Positions 7,304 to 16,777 are shown, counted from the first letter of the stretch. The stretch: 64,000 bases of DNA from Canibacter zhuwentaonis (GCF_018531125.1 NZ_JAHDSY010000008.1); one strand, 5' to 3'. Numbers and translations are program-made. The notes: generated by a model from the sequence alone, not told the origin.

Positions 7304-8647
7304 TTGCCGATTAACAAAGCTGAAAAGCTAAGCTCAACCCGCGCAAAACTCACTGTGATGCTCACAGAGGCAGATTTAGAGCCTTATCTAAAAGATGCGT
7401 ATAAGAACATTTCAAACCAGGTTTCAGTTCCCGGTTTCCGTAAAGGTCACGTGCCCGCACCCATTATTGATAAGCGTATTGGCAAAGGCGCTGTTATTCA
7501 AGAGGCACTTAATAACTCACTTGATGATTTTTTCCAGATAGCGCTTAAGGAATCAGGCGAGCGTCCGCTCGGTCGTCCAACCGCAGATGTTGAAAAGTGG
7601 CTTGACCCTAAAGATCCCGAGAGTGAGCTTGTGCTCGCATTTGAGCTTGAGGTGCGTCCAGAGTTTAAAATGCCGCAGTACTCACGCTACGTTATCAACG
7701 TGGACGATGCTGATATTGCAGAAGACGCAACTGAAACAGAGCTTGATAAACTGCGTGAAAACTTCGGTGAGCTTAAAAATGTTGAGCGCGCAGCCGCTAA
7801 AGACGACTATGTAACCATTGACATGGTTGCATCAATCGACGGCAAAGAGGTGGATCGTGCTGAGGGAGTTTCATACAAGGTTGGTGCGGGCAATATGCTT
7901 GACGGGATGGATGAGGCGCTTGAAACCCTCACAGCAGGAGAAAAAACCACATTCAAGTCACAGCTGCTGGGCGGTGAGTTCGAGGGTCAGGACGCTGAGA
8001 TTGAGGTTACCGTAAATGTCGTGCAGGAGCGCGAGCTTGCGGCAGCTGATGACGAGTTTGCAAAGCTTGCGAGCGAGTTTGAAACCATAGCAGAACTGCG
8101 CGAAGACATTGCTAAACGAGTGCAGCAGCGGGCAGTTTTTGAGCAGGGAGTTCAGGCACGCGATATTTTCATTGAAAAATTAATTGACGGTTCAAAAATT
8201 GAGCTTTCTGATGAGTTTATTGCTGAAAGCGCGCAAGAGCACATTGCAAACCAGGGCGTTGAAAACGACGCAGAGCGTCGCGCTGAAATCAAAGCTGAAG
8301 TTGCAAAACAGGTTAAAATGCAGATTCTCTTTGACGCGATTATCGAGCAGGAAAATGTGCGCCCAACTCAAAACGAGATCAGCGCTTATATTTTCCAAGC
8401 GGCACAGCAGTACGGCATTGAGCCTGGACAGTTTATACAGATGGTTTCTCAGAACGGACAGCTGGGCGTAATCTCCGGCGAGGTTGCACGCAATAAGGCA
8501 CTTGCTATTGCGCTTGGTAAAACAACCGTTAAAGATAAGAGCGGCAATATTGTTGATCTTAGCGAGTTCACCCGCGTTGATGAGGAGTCAGACGATTCCG
8601 ACAGTAACGCTGGAGCAGATCATGATGAGAGCTCAGCAGTTAAATAA
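7304..8647 (+). CDS. tig: Trigger factor, ribosome-associated chaperone
   Basis: A peptidyl-prolyl isomerase and chaperone that meets nascent chains at the ribosome exit tunnel; 447 residues. The ribosome-docking signature VPGFRKGHVPAPIIDKRIG lies in the N-terminal domain (about residues 38-58). A central FKBP-like domain (about 155-245, starting AAKDDYVTIDMVAS) and a long helical C-terminal domain follow, and an acidic Ser/Asp tail ends the protein. The TTG start at 7304 is chosen because GAGAGG lies just upstream and the family N-terminus begins there. Reading further upstream would run through tRNA-Pro. The neighbours clpP1, clpP2 and clpX form the usual protein-quality-control cluster. 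Confidence 0.95.
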   Translation: MPINKAEKLSSTRAKLTVMLTEADLEPYLKDAYKNISNQVSVPGFRKGHVPAPIIDKRIGKGAVIQEALNNSLDDFFQIALKESGERPLGRPTADVEKWLDPKDPESELVLAFELEVRPEFKMPQYSRYVINVDDADIAEDATETELDKLRENFGELKNVERAAAKDDYVTIDMVASIDGKEVDRAEGVSYKVGAGNMLDGMDEALETLTAGEKTTFKSQLLGGEFEGQDAEIEVTVNVVQERELAAADDEFAKLASEFETIAELREDIAKRVQQRAVFEQGVQARDIFIEKLIDGSKIELSDEFIAESAQEHIANQGVENDAERRAEIKAEVAKQVKMQILFDAIIEQENVRPTQNEISAYIFQAAQQYGIEPGQFIQMVSQNGQLGVISGEVARNKALAIALGKTTVKDKSGNIVDLSEFTRVDEESDDSDSNAGADHDESSAVK

Positions 8648-8660
8648 CTAATTGTTTCTA

Positions 8661-8693
8661 AGACCCGGTTGCGCAAAATGTGCAACCGGGTCT
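8661..8693 (+). terminator. Terminator after tig
   Basis: A perfect 12-bp stem: AGACCCGGTTGC (8661-8672) and GCAACCGGGTCT (8682-8693) around a nine-base loop. Only TGT follows, so there is no strong T-run. It separates tig from the clpP operon. Confidence 0.75.
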
Positions 8694-8710
8694 TGTCGCA
8701 GCAGGGCAAA

Positions 8711-8729
8711 TAGTTTGCCCTTGGCGAAC
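8711..8729. promoter_or_regulatory. Possible ClgR operator upstream of clpP1
   Basis: TTTGC-CCTTG-GCGAAC is a near-palindrome of the CGC-N5-GCG form reported for the actinobacterial activator ClgR, which drives clpP1P2. The right half GCGAAC is intact and the left half has one mismatch. It lies about 37-55 bases upstream of the start predicted from the -10 at 8754, as expected for an activator. Confidence 0.4.
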
Positions 8730-8750
8730 AAACGAGATAAATTTCACAAA

Positions 8751-8759
8751 TGCTAGTAT
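8751..8759 (+). promoter_or_regulatory. Extended -10 promoter of the clpP operon
   Basis: TGC followed by TAGTAT (8754-8759) is an extended -10 element without a good -35 box, as expected for an activator-dependent promoter. The predicted start, near 8766, leaves a short leader of 20-30 bases before clpP1. Confidence 0.5.
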
Positions 8760-8798
8760 TCTCGTAATTGTACTAATAGAAAGTGAGTGGCAATTAAA

Positions 8799-9386
8799 AT
8801 GAATAATCAGGCTGCGCAACAGGCTAGTGTTTTTGATCGTTTACTAAAAGATCGCATTATCTGGTTGGGTCAAGAGGTGAGCGACTCTAATGCTAATGAA
8901 ATCTGTGCAAAAATTCTGCTGTTAGCTGCGGAGGATCCAAAATCTGATATTTATTTATACATTAATTCTCCCGGCGGATCGATCACTGCCGGAATGGCTA
9001 TTTACGACACGATGCAGTTTGTGCAAAATGATATTGTCACAGTCGGTATTGGTATGGCAGCGTCGATGGGGCAGTTCCTACTCACAGCGGGCACACGCGG
9101 TAAGCGGTATATAACACCAAACGCCAGGGTGCTGTTGCACCAGCCGCACGGCGGATTCGGCGGCACAGCCAGCGATATTCAAACACAGGCGCAACTGATT
9201 TTGGGAATGAAACAGCGCCTGGCTGAAATTACCGCGGCAAACACGGGCAAAACTGTTGAGCAAATACACGCTGACGGAGATCGCGATCGCTGGTTCAACG
9301 CAGAAGAAGCGCTTGAGTACGGTTTTATTGATTATATTCGAGAATCAGCAAACGACGTTGTCGGTGGCGCAGGCACTAAAAATTAG
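8799..9386 (+). CDS. clpP1: ATP-dependent Clp protease proteolytic subunit, copy 1
   Basis: Serine protease subunit that assembles with ClpP2 into the tetradecamer fed by ClpX or ClpC. The nucleophile is Ser89 in GMAASMGQF, the catalytic His lies in RVLLHQPHGG, and the Asp is in the DRDRWFNAEEALEYG region. SPGGSITAGMAIYDT is the oxyanion and handle region. I prefer ATG 8799; GTG 8787 is an in-frame alternative that adds four residues. It is followed 17 bases later by clpP2. Actinobacteria normally carry such a pair and need both subunits for activity. Confidence 0.95.
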   Translation: MNNQAAQQASVFDRLLKDRIIWLGQEVSDSNANEICAKILLLAAEDPKSDIYLYINSPGGSITAGMAIYDTMQFVQNDIVTVGIGMAASMGQFLLTAGTRGKRYITPNARVLLHQPHGGFGGTASDIQTQAQLILGMKQRLAEITAANTGKTVEQIHADGDRDRWFNAEEALEYGFIDYIRESANDVVGGAGTKN

Positions 9387-9403
9387 TTACAGAGGATAAA
9401 AAT

Positions 9404-10060
9404 ATGTTGAACACTTCACAAAAACCAAACGTACTACGCAATATGCCACAGGTGCGCTATGTGTTACCAACCTTTGAAGAGCGCACAGCATACGGTTACA
9501 AAAGACAGGATCCGTACGCAAAACTCTTTGAAGACAGGATTATTTTTTTGGGCGTGCAGGTTGACGATGCTTCAGCTGACGACATTATGGCGCAGCTATT
9601 GGTGCTCGAAAGCCAAGATCCAGATCGTGACATTATGATGTACATTAACTCTCCGGGCGGCTCATTCACTGCGATGACCGCAATCTACGACACCATGCAG
9701 TACATTAAACCGCAGGTGCAAACGGTGTGCCTGGGGCAGGCAGCATCCGCAGCCGCTGTTTTGCTGGCTGGTGGCGCGCCGGGGAAGCGTCTTGCATTGC
9801 CGAACGCGAGAGTTATGATCCACCAGCCCGCAACAGGTGAGGCGGGGCGCGGTCAAGCATCTGACATTGAGATTCAAGCAAAAGAAATTATGCGGATGCG
9901 TGAATGGCTTGAAGAAACTCTCGCGCAACACTCCAATCGCAGTGTTGAGGATGTTAAAAAAGACATCGACCGTGACAAAATGCTAAACTCGCAGGAAGCG
10001 CTTGAATACGGGCTAATAGATCAGATTCTAAAAAGCCGTAAAGAAGCACAGGCTTCATAA
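9404..10060 (+). CDS. clpP2: ATP-dependent Clp protease proteolytic subunit, copy 2
   Basis: The second ClpP subunit, 218 residues. The nucleophile Ser115 is in GQAASAAAVLL, the His in RVMIHQPATG, and the catalytic Asp in the DIDRDKMLNSQEALEYG region. SPGGSFTAMTAIYDT precedes it. An AGAGG ribosome site lies a short distance before the ATG. The N-terminal extension of about 30 residues before the protease fold is usual for ClpP2. It is co-transcribed with clpP1 and lies 78 bases before clpX. Confidence 0.95.
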   Translation: MLNTSQKPNVLRNMPQVRYVLPTFEERTAYGYKRQDPYAKLFEDRIIFLGVQVDDASADDIMAQLLVLESQDPDRDIMMYINSPGGSFTAMTAIYDTMQYIKPQVQTVCLGQAASAAAVLLAGGAPGKRLALPNARVMIHQPATGEAGRGQASDIEIQAKEIMRMREWLEETLAQHSNRSVEDVKKDIDRDKMLNSQEALEYGLIDQILKSRKEAQAS

Positions 10061-10138
10061 AAGTTTTAGCTTTGCGGCGGGGTATGCGGTTTTGCCGCTA
10101 AAAATGTTTAACATTGTTAAATAGTTTGGAGGCGATAA

Positions 10139-11422
10139 ATGGCTAAAATTAGTGATTCGGGCGATACCCTAAAATGCTCGTTCTGTGGCAAAACACAGAA
10201 GCAGGTTGAGCAGCTAATCGCGGGCACGTACGTTTACATATGTAACGAGTGCGTTGCAACCTGTGCTGAAATAATTGCAACCCGCGAAACCTCAGAGAGC
10301 AGCTCTGAAGTTGCGCTAAACCCGGCAAAACCGCGTGAGATTGCGGAGTTTCTAGACCAGTATGTGATCGGTCAAGATCGCGCAAAACAGGCTCTTGCGG
10401 TCGCTGTTTACACCCACTATAAGCGGGTGCAAAACAGTCGTAAACTCGCCAGGCAAGATGATAAAGCACAAGATCTTGAAATCTCAAAATCTAATGTGCT
10501 GATAATCGGGCCCACAGGAACCGGTAAAACTCAGCTGGCGCAGGCGCTCGCCAAACAGCTTGACGTGCCCTTCACAATAGCCGACGCAACCGCTCTCACG
10601 CAGGCGGGGTACGTTGGAGAAGATGTTGAGAGCATTCTGTCGGGGCTGTTAAGAGCAGCGGATTTTGACGTTGCCAAAGCCCAGCACGGTATTGTTTATA
10701 TTGACGAGATAGACAAAATAGCTCGTAAATCTGACGGTCCCTCAACCTCGCGAGACGTTTCAGGTGAGGGAGTGCAGCAGGCGCTGCTTAAAATCTTTGA
10801 GGGAACTGTAGCTGCCGTGCCACCCGAGGGCGGTCGTAAAATGCCTGATCAAGAACACATTAACATTGACACGAGCAACATTTTGTTTATTGTTGCCGGT
10901 GCTTTTGCCGGCCTTGATGAGGTTGTGCAGAAGCGTTTGGGGCGCGGTGGAATTGGCTTCGGCGCTGAAATCGGCGATAAAATAGTGGCGCGAGATGCCT
11001 ATTCAAAGGTAGAGCCAGAAGACCTGCAAAAGTACGGCATAATTCCTGAGCTGATCGGGCGCTTGCCCGTGATCACGAGCGTTGATCCGCTGGATGAAAC
11101 GTCTCTTGTGCGAATTCTTACAGAACCGCGCAATGCTCTGATTAAGCAGTACAAGTACCTGTTTGAGCTTGACGGGGTTGAGCTTGACTTTACGCAGGAT
11201 GCGCTCGCAGAGATTGCGCAGCAGGCGCTTGCGCGCGGCACGGGCGCGCGAGGTCTGCGTTCGATTCTGGAGCGCGTGTTAGCTCCCGTAATGTTTCACG
11301 CGCCATCTGACAACACGATTGTGAAAGTGTTAATAACCGTTGATGTGATTAACGGATCGGCGCAGCCACGGGTGCTTCGCAAAAAACGCGGCATTAAAAA
11401 GAGCACCACGGGCGCGGCGTAG
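10139..11422 (+). CDS. clpX: ClpX, AAA+ unfoldase of the ClpXP protease
   Basis: Recognises, unfolds and threads substrates into ClpP; 427 residues. The N-terminal zinc-binding domain has Cys13, Cys16, Cys35 and Cys38. Walker A GPTGTGKT is at 124-131 and Walker B is IVYIDEIDKIA. The pore region and the RGTGARGLRSILE sensor-2 helix are intact. RLGRGGIGFG holds the IGF loop that docks on ClpP. The ATG follows a strong GGAGG site. The full family length is present. Confidence 0.97.
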   Translation: MAKISDSGDTLKCSFCGKTQKQVEQLIAGTYVYICNECVATCAEIIATRETSESSSEVALNPAKPREIAEFLDQYVIGQDRAKQALAVAVYTHYKRVQNSRKLARQDDKAQDLEISKSNVLIIGPTGTGKTQLAQALAKQLDVPFTIADATALTQAGYVGEDVESILSGLLRAADFDVAKAQHGIVYIDEIDKIARKSDGPSTSRDVSGEGVQQALLKIFEGTVAAVPPEGGRKMPDQEHINIDTSNILFIVAGAFAGLDEVVQKRLGRGGIGFGAEIGDKIVARDAYSKVEPEDLQKYGIIPELIGRLPVITSVDPLDETSLVRILTEPRNALIKQYKYLFELDGVELDFTQDALAEIAQQALARGTGARGLRSILERVLAPVMFHAPSDNTIVKVLITVDVINGSAQPRVLRKKRGIKKSTTGAA

Positions 11423-11458
11423 CATCTACGGCGCGGAATGGTTTGTTTAATGGCACGA

Positions 11459-11956
11459 TTATTCCTGCGCGGCTGCTGCTATTTCCAGGCTTAGCAGCGC
11501 TCCGGCTGCGTTTTGCGGATCGGGCGCTGTAACAGTAAGGACGGTGAAACCGGGTTTTGAGTAGTGTGCCGAAACAAAGCCGTGAGCATCAGTGCTTGTT
11601 TCGCCGTCGCTAACATACCCGGAAGCGCTCATAAGTTTTTCGCGCAGTGCGTCTGCTTGATCAGCCTGCGGCACAGCATAAACAATAAACCACGACCCGG
11701 CAGTGCGCTCACCCGCATCATAAATCTCCTTGTCAGCTGGGGCATATAACGCAGCAGCGGGCAGTGAATGCGGTCTTTTCTGATTTCGCTGATAGGTTTG
11801 ATCCTTTTCCGTGTCCTGCCAACTGTTAGATTCAGCAGATTTAGCGGGGTCTGGTTTATTGTCGCCGTTTACAGAGCTGCACGCGCTTAAAGCTAGTGTG
11901 AGAATGCTCGCAATGGCTAACAGCTTAGGTCGTGATTTTTTAGATCCAGTCATCAT
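11459..11956 (-). CDS. Putative lipoprotein downstream of valS
   Basis: A 165-residue protein with a lipoprotein signal: basic KKSRPK, hydrophobic stretch, then lipobox LSAC with Cys26. The mature part opens with a disordered, polar linker and ends in a compact region with FIVYAVPQADQADALREKLM. I do not recognise the family. The start overlaps the end of the upstream gene by 17 bases, and the chain continues back to valS, so the three genes look like one operon. An ATG one codon further in is an equally good start. It probably sits on the outer face of the membrane. Confidence 0.7.
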   Translation of the reverse strand: MMTGSKKSRPKLLAIASILTLALSACSSVNGDNKPDPAKSAESNSWQDTEKDQTYQRNQKRPHSLPAAALYAPADKEIYDAGERTAGSWFIVYAVPQADQADALREKLMSASGYVSDGETSTDAHGFVSAHYSKPGFTVLTVTAPDPQNAAGALLSLEIAAAAQE

Positions 11957-12368
11957 CTGCCTCAGAAAATCCTAGCTCCGCGGTAATTTCGCGCGGTTCG
12001 GGGTTGGGGGCATGCACGATGTTAAATTTATCAGCCAGCGCCTGTGCGGTAGCGCACCCGGCAGGGGGCGTTACACTAAGGCGCGGCTCGTTTTCAAGCC
12101 AGGTTAGTTTCCAGTATCCGCCACGCAGGGGATTTATAGTGTGCTGCTGGGGTGCAGGGTCGCCCTGCGAGGTTACCGGGTCGCTCGGATTCGTGCCTGC
12201 GCCGCTTTGTCGAGTTACTACGGGAGTGCTCTGGTGAGCCGGTGTTGGGATGCCCTGGCAGGCTGCATCCCAATTCCTCTCGGACTGGCGTACAAGATCG
12301 TGCAGCTGCGGAGGAACACCCGTGGGTATTTCTGCCGTACCGATACGCCAACTAGTGCCCAATCGCAT
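11940..12368 (-). CDS. Unknown protein coupled to valS
   Basis: A 142-residue protein of unknown function. Its ATG overlaps the valS stop by one base (TAATG), which signals translational coupling. Its own 3' end overlaps the lipoprotein gene. The N-terminal part (WRIGTAEIPTGVPPQLHDL) and the C-terminal part (GGYWKLTWLENEPRLSVTP) look folded and are joined by a polar linker. There is no signal peptide or membrane span. The final residues are strongly acidic. The coupling suggests co-expression with valS but does not show a role. Confidence 0.65.
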   Translation of the reverse strand: MRLGTSWRIGTAEIPTGVPPQLHDLVRQSERNWDAACQGIPTPAHQSTPVVTRQSGAGTNPSDPVTSQGDPAPQQHTINPLRGGYWKLTWLENEPRLSVTPPAGCATAQALADKFNIVHAPNPEPREITAELGFSEADDDWI

Positions 12369-14953
12369 TATACCTGCCGCAGCTCGATTTCTGTGACGGT
12401 GACTTTATCTGTGCCCTCGGCGAGCTCTAACCGCTGCACCTTGCCAAGCTCGGTAATGTCTTGCTTTGCGCTGTTAAGCAGTGCGAGCTGCGCTACGGGA
12501 GCTGTTATTTTAGCGAAAACAACCTCTGTGCGCTGCGACACTTTCGCCTCGCTTTTGGCGGCGCGAATGCCCATTATTGCCTCGCCCGAAAGCTCTAGCA
12601 GTTCTGCAGAAGCACCTGCAACAGCGGCGCTAAACTCATCGGCAGCGGGCCAGGAGGCGGTGTGCACCGATCCGCTGTTAAACCACGACCACACCTCAGC
12701 GGTTGCGTATGGTGTAAAAGGCGCCAGTAGCCTGACCAGGGCGCGTAAGGCGATCCGCAGAGCAGCAATGGCAGAAAGCTGCTGTGCGCCGTTTGCGGTG
12801 TGCGCGCGGGTTTTTACAAGCTCGAGGTAGTCGTCACAGAAGATCCAGAAGAAAGTTTCGGTGACGCTCAGCGCCTTAGCGTGATCGTACTGTTCGAAAG
12901 CCTCGGTTGCCTGCGTAATCACATCCGCGAGCTGCGCCAGCATTGCGCGATCGAGCGGCTCAGTGACTGCGGCCGGTTCGTCGCTTAGAGCGGTTGCATC
13001 AAAACCCAGCACAAACTTTGCCGCGTTGAGCACCTTAATTGCCAGGCGCCGCCCGATTTTAATTTGCGTCGGGCGTTGCGGATCGAAGGCCGCATCAACC
13101 CCGAGTTTAGCGGAAGCCGCCCAGTATCGTACAGCATCGGCGCCGTGCTGCTCGAGCATTCCGATCGGGGTGACCACGTTGCCCTTAGACTTTGACATTT
13201 TTTTGCGATCCGGATCTAGAATCCACCCGGAAATACCAGCGTTGCGCCACGGTAGTGCGCCGTGCTCCTGCTCGGCGCGCAAAAGAGTGCTGAACAGCCA
13301 GGTGCGGATAATATCCTGCCCCTGCGGGCGCAGATCGAATGGGAACACGAGCTTGAACAGCTCCGGGTCGCGCTCCCATTGACCAGCAAGCTGAGGCGTT
13401 AGCGAGGATGTTGCCCAGGTGTCCATAACATCTACCTCGGCGGTGAAGCCACCTGGAATGTCGCGCTGCGCTGCGGTGTAGCCGGGGGGCACATCGCTTG
13501 CCGGATCAACGGGCAGCGCGCGCTCATCGGGCACCAGCACCGTGTTGTAGTCGGTTTCGCCGCTCGCATCTACTGCGTACCAGATGGGCAGCGGTACGCC
13601 AAAGAAGCGTTGCCTTGAAATTAGCCAGTCGCCGGTTAACTCGGAAACCCAGTTTTCGTACCGCACTCGCATAAAAGCAGGATGCCACAGCAGTGCCTTG
13701 CCGTGCTCGATCAGGCGCTGTTGCAGCGCCTGATCATGAGCGCCGTTTTTAATATACCACTGGCGAGTGGGTATGATTTCAAGCGGCTTGTCGCCCTTTT
13801 CAAAAAACTTCACGGGGTGCGATATTTTGCGCGGCTCGCCAAGCATCTCGCCGCTCTGCTGCAGCAGCTTAACAATCGCCTCTTTTGCGCTAAACACAGT
13901 TTTTCCGGCGAGCTCTGCCCAGGCGCTAAGCCCGGCTGCAGAGGTTATCGCCTCGGGCGGATCCTGCACGAACCGGCCGTCAAAACCTAGCACGCTACGG
14001 GTTGCTAAATTCAGCTCTCGCCACCAGATAACATCTGTAACGTCGCCAAAGGTGCACACCATCGCAATACCTGTTCCCTTATCTGGCTGTGCCAGGCGGT
14101 GCGCAAGCACTGGCACCTCAACGTCAAACAGTGGGCTGATCACGGTTTTGTTAAAAAGTTGTTGGTAGCGCTTGTCGTTAGGGTGAGCCACGAGAGCAAC
14201 GCAGGCTGGGAGTAGCTCTGGGCGAGTTGTGTCGATGTTTAGCGCGGCTCCCTCTGCTATGCGGAAAACGAGCGTGTGATACGCTCCCGGCAGCTCTCGA
14301 TCTTCGAGTTCTGCCTGCGCAACGGCGGTGCGAAAGGTCACATCCCAGAGCGTAGGAGCCTGTGCCAAATACGCCTGCCCGCTGTTAAAATTGCGGATAA
14401 AAGCGCGCTGTGAAGTAGCAATAGAATCTGCGCTGATTGTGCGGTATGTTTGCTTCCAGTCAACGCTCAAACCGAGCGTGCGCCACATCTGCTCAAACTG
14501 CTTCTCATCTTCCGCGGTGAGTTCTTCGCACAGTTCAATAAAATTGCGGCGTGAAATTGGGAGCTGATTTGCGGCTTTACTGGTTTTATTATCGCCTCCG
14601 CGCTGCGGTGGTTTAAAATCCGCTTGATAGGGCAGCGATGGATCGCAACGCACGCCGTAGTAGTTTTGCACGCGGCGCTCGGTTGGCAGACCGTTATCAT
14701 CCCAGCCCATCGGGTAGAAAACCTTTTTACCTCGCATTCTCTGATAGCGAGCCACAGTGTCGGTGTGAGTGTATGAGAAAACATGCCCGATGTGCAGTGA
14801 GCCAGATGCGGTTGGAGGGGGCGTATCAATACTGTAAACACTATCACGGTCTGCGTTTGTGCGAGGGAACGCGTATGTTTCTTCTCGCTCCCAAATTTCA
14901 CACCACTTAGCTTCAAGCCCTTCAAGCTGAGGTTTTGAAGGAATTTGATTCAT
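12368..14953 (-). CDS. valS: Valyl-tRNA synthetase
   Basis: Class I aminoacyl-tRNA synthetase that charges tRNA-Val and edits misactivated threonine; 861 residues. HIGH is at residues 54-57 after PPPTASGSL. KMSKS is at about 585-589 in DRKKMSKSKGN. The editing domain lies between them (NIDTTRPELLPACVALVAHP), and the anticodon-binding helical domain follows. The length matches the shorter bacterial ValS type found in many actinobacteria. AGGAGC lies before the ATG, so translation does not need the leader seen for ileS. No T-box motif is present upstream. It leads a three-gene reverse operon. Confidence 0.97.
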   Translation of the reverse strand: MNQIPSKPQLEGLEAKWCEIWEREETYAFPRTNADRDSVYSIDTPPPTASGSLHIGHVFSYTHTDTVARYQRMRGKKVFYPMGWDDNGLPTERRVQNYYGVRCDPSLPYQADFKPPQRGGDNKTSKAANQLPISRRNFIELCEELTAEDEKQFEQMWRTLGLSVDWKQTYRTISADSIATSQRAFIRNFNSGQAYLAQAPTLWDVTFRTAVAQAELEDRELPGAYHTLVFRIAEGAALNIDTTRPELLPACVALVAHPNDKRYQQLFNKTVISPLFDVEVPVLAHRLAQPDKGTGIAMVCTFGDVTDVIWWRELNLATRSVLGFDGRFVQDPPEAITSAAGLSAWAELAGKTVFSAKEAIVKLLQQSGEMLGEPRKISHPVKFFEKGDKPLEIIPTRQWYIKNGAHDQALQQRLIEHGKALLWHPAFMRVRYENWVSELTGDWLISRQRFFGVPLPIWYAVDASGETDYNTVLVPDERALPVDPASDVPPGYTAAQRDIPGGFTAEVDVMDTWATSSLTPQLAGQWERDPELFKLVFPFDLRPQGQDIIRTWLFSTLLRAEQEHGALPWRNAGISGWILDPDRKKMSKSKGNVVTPIGMLEQHGADAVRYWAASAKLGVDAAFDPQRPTQIKIGRRLAIKVLNAAKFVLGFDATALSDEPAAVTEPLDRAMLAQLADVITQATEAFEQYDHAKALSVTETFFWIFCDDYLELVKTRAHTANGAQQLSAIAALRIALRALVRLLAPFTPYATAEVWSWFNSGSVHTASWPAADEFSAAVAGASAELLELSGEAIMGIRAAKSEAKVSQRTEVVFAKITAPVAQLALLNSAKQDITELGKVQRLELAEGTDKVTVTEIELRQV

Positions 14954-15127
14954 TAATCGCTCCTGGAAAATATTTGTTTTACTGCTTTTATAGTGTACCT
15001 ATTTTTATTGTGCGCGGTGTTAAAACTATTGGGGACGGGCATAAAAACATATCTATTCAAAATTGCTCTGGTCTGTTAGTCTTTTAAGCGGTTTAAAAAC
15101 CATAAATATGTAATTTACGAAAGGCAA

Positions 15128-16753
15128 ATGGTGCATATAGTAAAACGCAGCGCTAAGACAGCTGCGACAATCCTTACCGCAAGCGCGCTTTTGCTAATGG
15201 CAGGCTGCGCTAACACAGCAGAGCAGAACAGCGCTGACACTGTGCAAGATGGCACTGTGAAGTGGGTGATTACGGGCGCTAACCTCGATAACGGGCACAT
15301 GGATCCACACCGGAGCCAGCTTGATTCCAGCTTTATGATAGGGCGTTTGGTGCTTGACTCGCTTACGTTCTTGAATAACAAGGGCGAGCTGAAACCGTGG
15401 CTGGCAAAATCGTGGGAGGTTAGCGAAGACGGTAAAAAAGTTACTTTCAAGCTCCGTGACGATGTGAAGTTCCACGACGGCGAACCGTTTAACGCTGAGG
15501 CGGTGAAAGCTAACTTTGAGCATATTGTGGCACTGGAGACCGAATCAGCTGCCGCTAAGGATCTGCTCGGCGGCAGCTCGTTTAAGGGTGTTAATGTTAT
15601 GAGCGAATACCTCGCAGAGGTTGAATTTGAGCAGCCTTTTGTGCCGTTTTTGAACAACACCTCAAGCTCGGGTCTTGGGATGTACTCGCCAAAAGCACTG
15701 CGTGAAAACGCTGATAAACTAGCCACCGGCGGACCAGGCATTAGCGTTGGCTCCGGCCCGTGGAAAATGACCGAGCTGGTTGCTGGCTCAGGAGTTAGCT
15801 ACGAGCGCAACTCGGATTACAAATGGTATCCTGAGGGCGTTACCGGCACCGCCGACAACGCCGCTAAACTCGAGCTAGGTTTTGTTGCCGACGACAGCTT
15901 GCTAACCGTTCGCGTTGAAAACAACGAGGCACAGATTGCAAGTCAGGTAAAACCGCTTGCCGCTGCACAGTCTAAAGAAACTGTGCACGCGCAGGACGTG
16001 CCGGGTCTGCCATATTCTGTGTACTTGAACACAAACCGTGACGGAATAAAAGAAACTAAGGTGCGCCAGGCGCTAAACTACTCCGTTGACAAAGCGGCAG
16101 CAACAAAAGCTGTTTACGGCGATCTAGTCGTGCCCGCAGACAGCGTGCTAACTCCGGCAACCCCGTTTGTTGATGTTAAAACAAAAGCGTCATTTGACGT
16201 GAAAAAGGCTGAAAAGCTGCTTGACGAGGCAGGTTGGGTGCGCGACACCCCGGACGCTGTGCGTAAAAAAGACGGCAAAGAACTGAAGCTGTCTTGGGTT
16301 AGCTGGACACCGCGTTCTGACGAAACTCAGGCTTTTGCTGATCTGGTGATTGACAACTGGCGCAAAATCGGCGTTGCTGTAACTAATGAGGTTGTTGAGC
16401 CGGGTGAATACCTGAAGCGCTACACCGCAGGTGATATGGATTTAACCGACTGGAGCTTCATGGCCGTGGATCCTGACGCCCTGCGCAACCACTTGCACAG
16501 CAAAGGATTCCAGAATGCGTCACACATTTCTGACCCAGAACTGGACAAAAAGCTTGAGGCCGCAGCTGCCGCAAACACTGCCGCAGCGCGCACCAAGCTC
16601 TACAGCGAAATTGTGAAGTGGGCGAACGAGGAGGCGGTAATTATTCCGCTGCACCAGATTTCGTACATCACAATTAATAACAAACACGTTAAAGGACTCG
16701 AATTTGACGGTTACGGTCGTCCGCTGTTCTTCAACGTGGCAGAAATAGCGTAA
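15128..16753 (+). CDS. ABC transporter substrate-binding lipoprotein (family 5, peptide/nickel type)
   Basis: Extracellular solute-binding lipoprotein of 541 residues, feeding the permeases encoded just downstream. The signal is basic (VKRSAK), then hydrophobic, then lipobox LMAGC with Cys27. Family motifs include LKPWLAKSWEVSEDGKKVTF, LRDDVKFHDGEPFNAEAVK and, later, VRQALNYSVDKAA. The family carries peptides, nickel, opines or sugars, and the substrate cannot be read from the sequence. An AAAGG site lies next to the ATG. A terminator-like hairpin right after the stop should make this protein more abundant than the rest of the transporter. Confidence 0.9.
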   Translation: MVHIVKRSAKTAATILTASALLLMAGCANTAEQNSADTVQDGTVKWVITGANLDNGHMDPHRSQLDSSFMIGRLVLDSLTFLNNKGELKPWLAKSWEVSEDGKKVTFKLRDDVKFHDGEPFNAEAVKANFEHIVALETESAAAKDLLGGSSFKGVNVMSEYLAEVEFEQPFVPFLNNTSSSGLGMYSPKALRENADKLATGGPGISVGSGPWKMTELVAGSGVSYERNSDYKWYPEGVTGTADNAAKLELGFVADDSLLTVRVENNEAQIASQVKPLAAAQSKETVHAQDVPGLPYSVYLNTNRDGIKETKVRQALNYSVDKAAATKAVYGDLVVPADSVLTPATPFVDVKTKASFDVKKAEKLLDEAGWVRDTPDAVRKKDGKELKLSWVSWTPRSDETQAFADLVIDNWRKIGVAVTNEVVEPGEYLKRYTAGDMDLTDWSFMAVDPDALRNHLHSKGFQNASHISDPELDKKLEAAAAANTAAARTKLYSEIVKWANEEAVIIPLHQISYITINNKHVKGLEFDGYGRPLFFNVAEIA

Positions 16754-16777
16754 CCGTAACAGGATGACGCAGCTGCG

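Noticed and set aside
12368..15127. T-box or other leader for valS
   Set aside because: The 5' flank of valS lacks the AGGGTGG core and has only a plain promoter-like stretch with an AGGAGC ribosome site.
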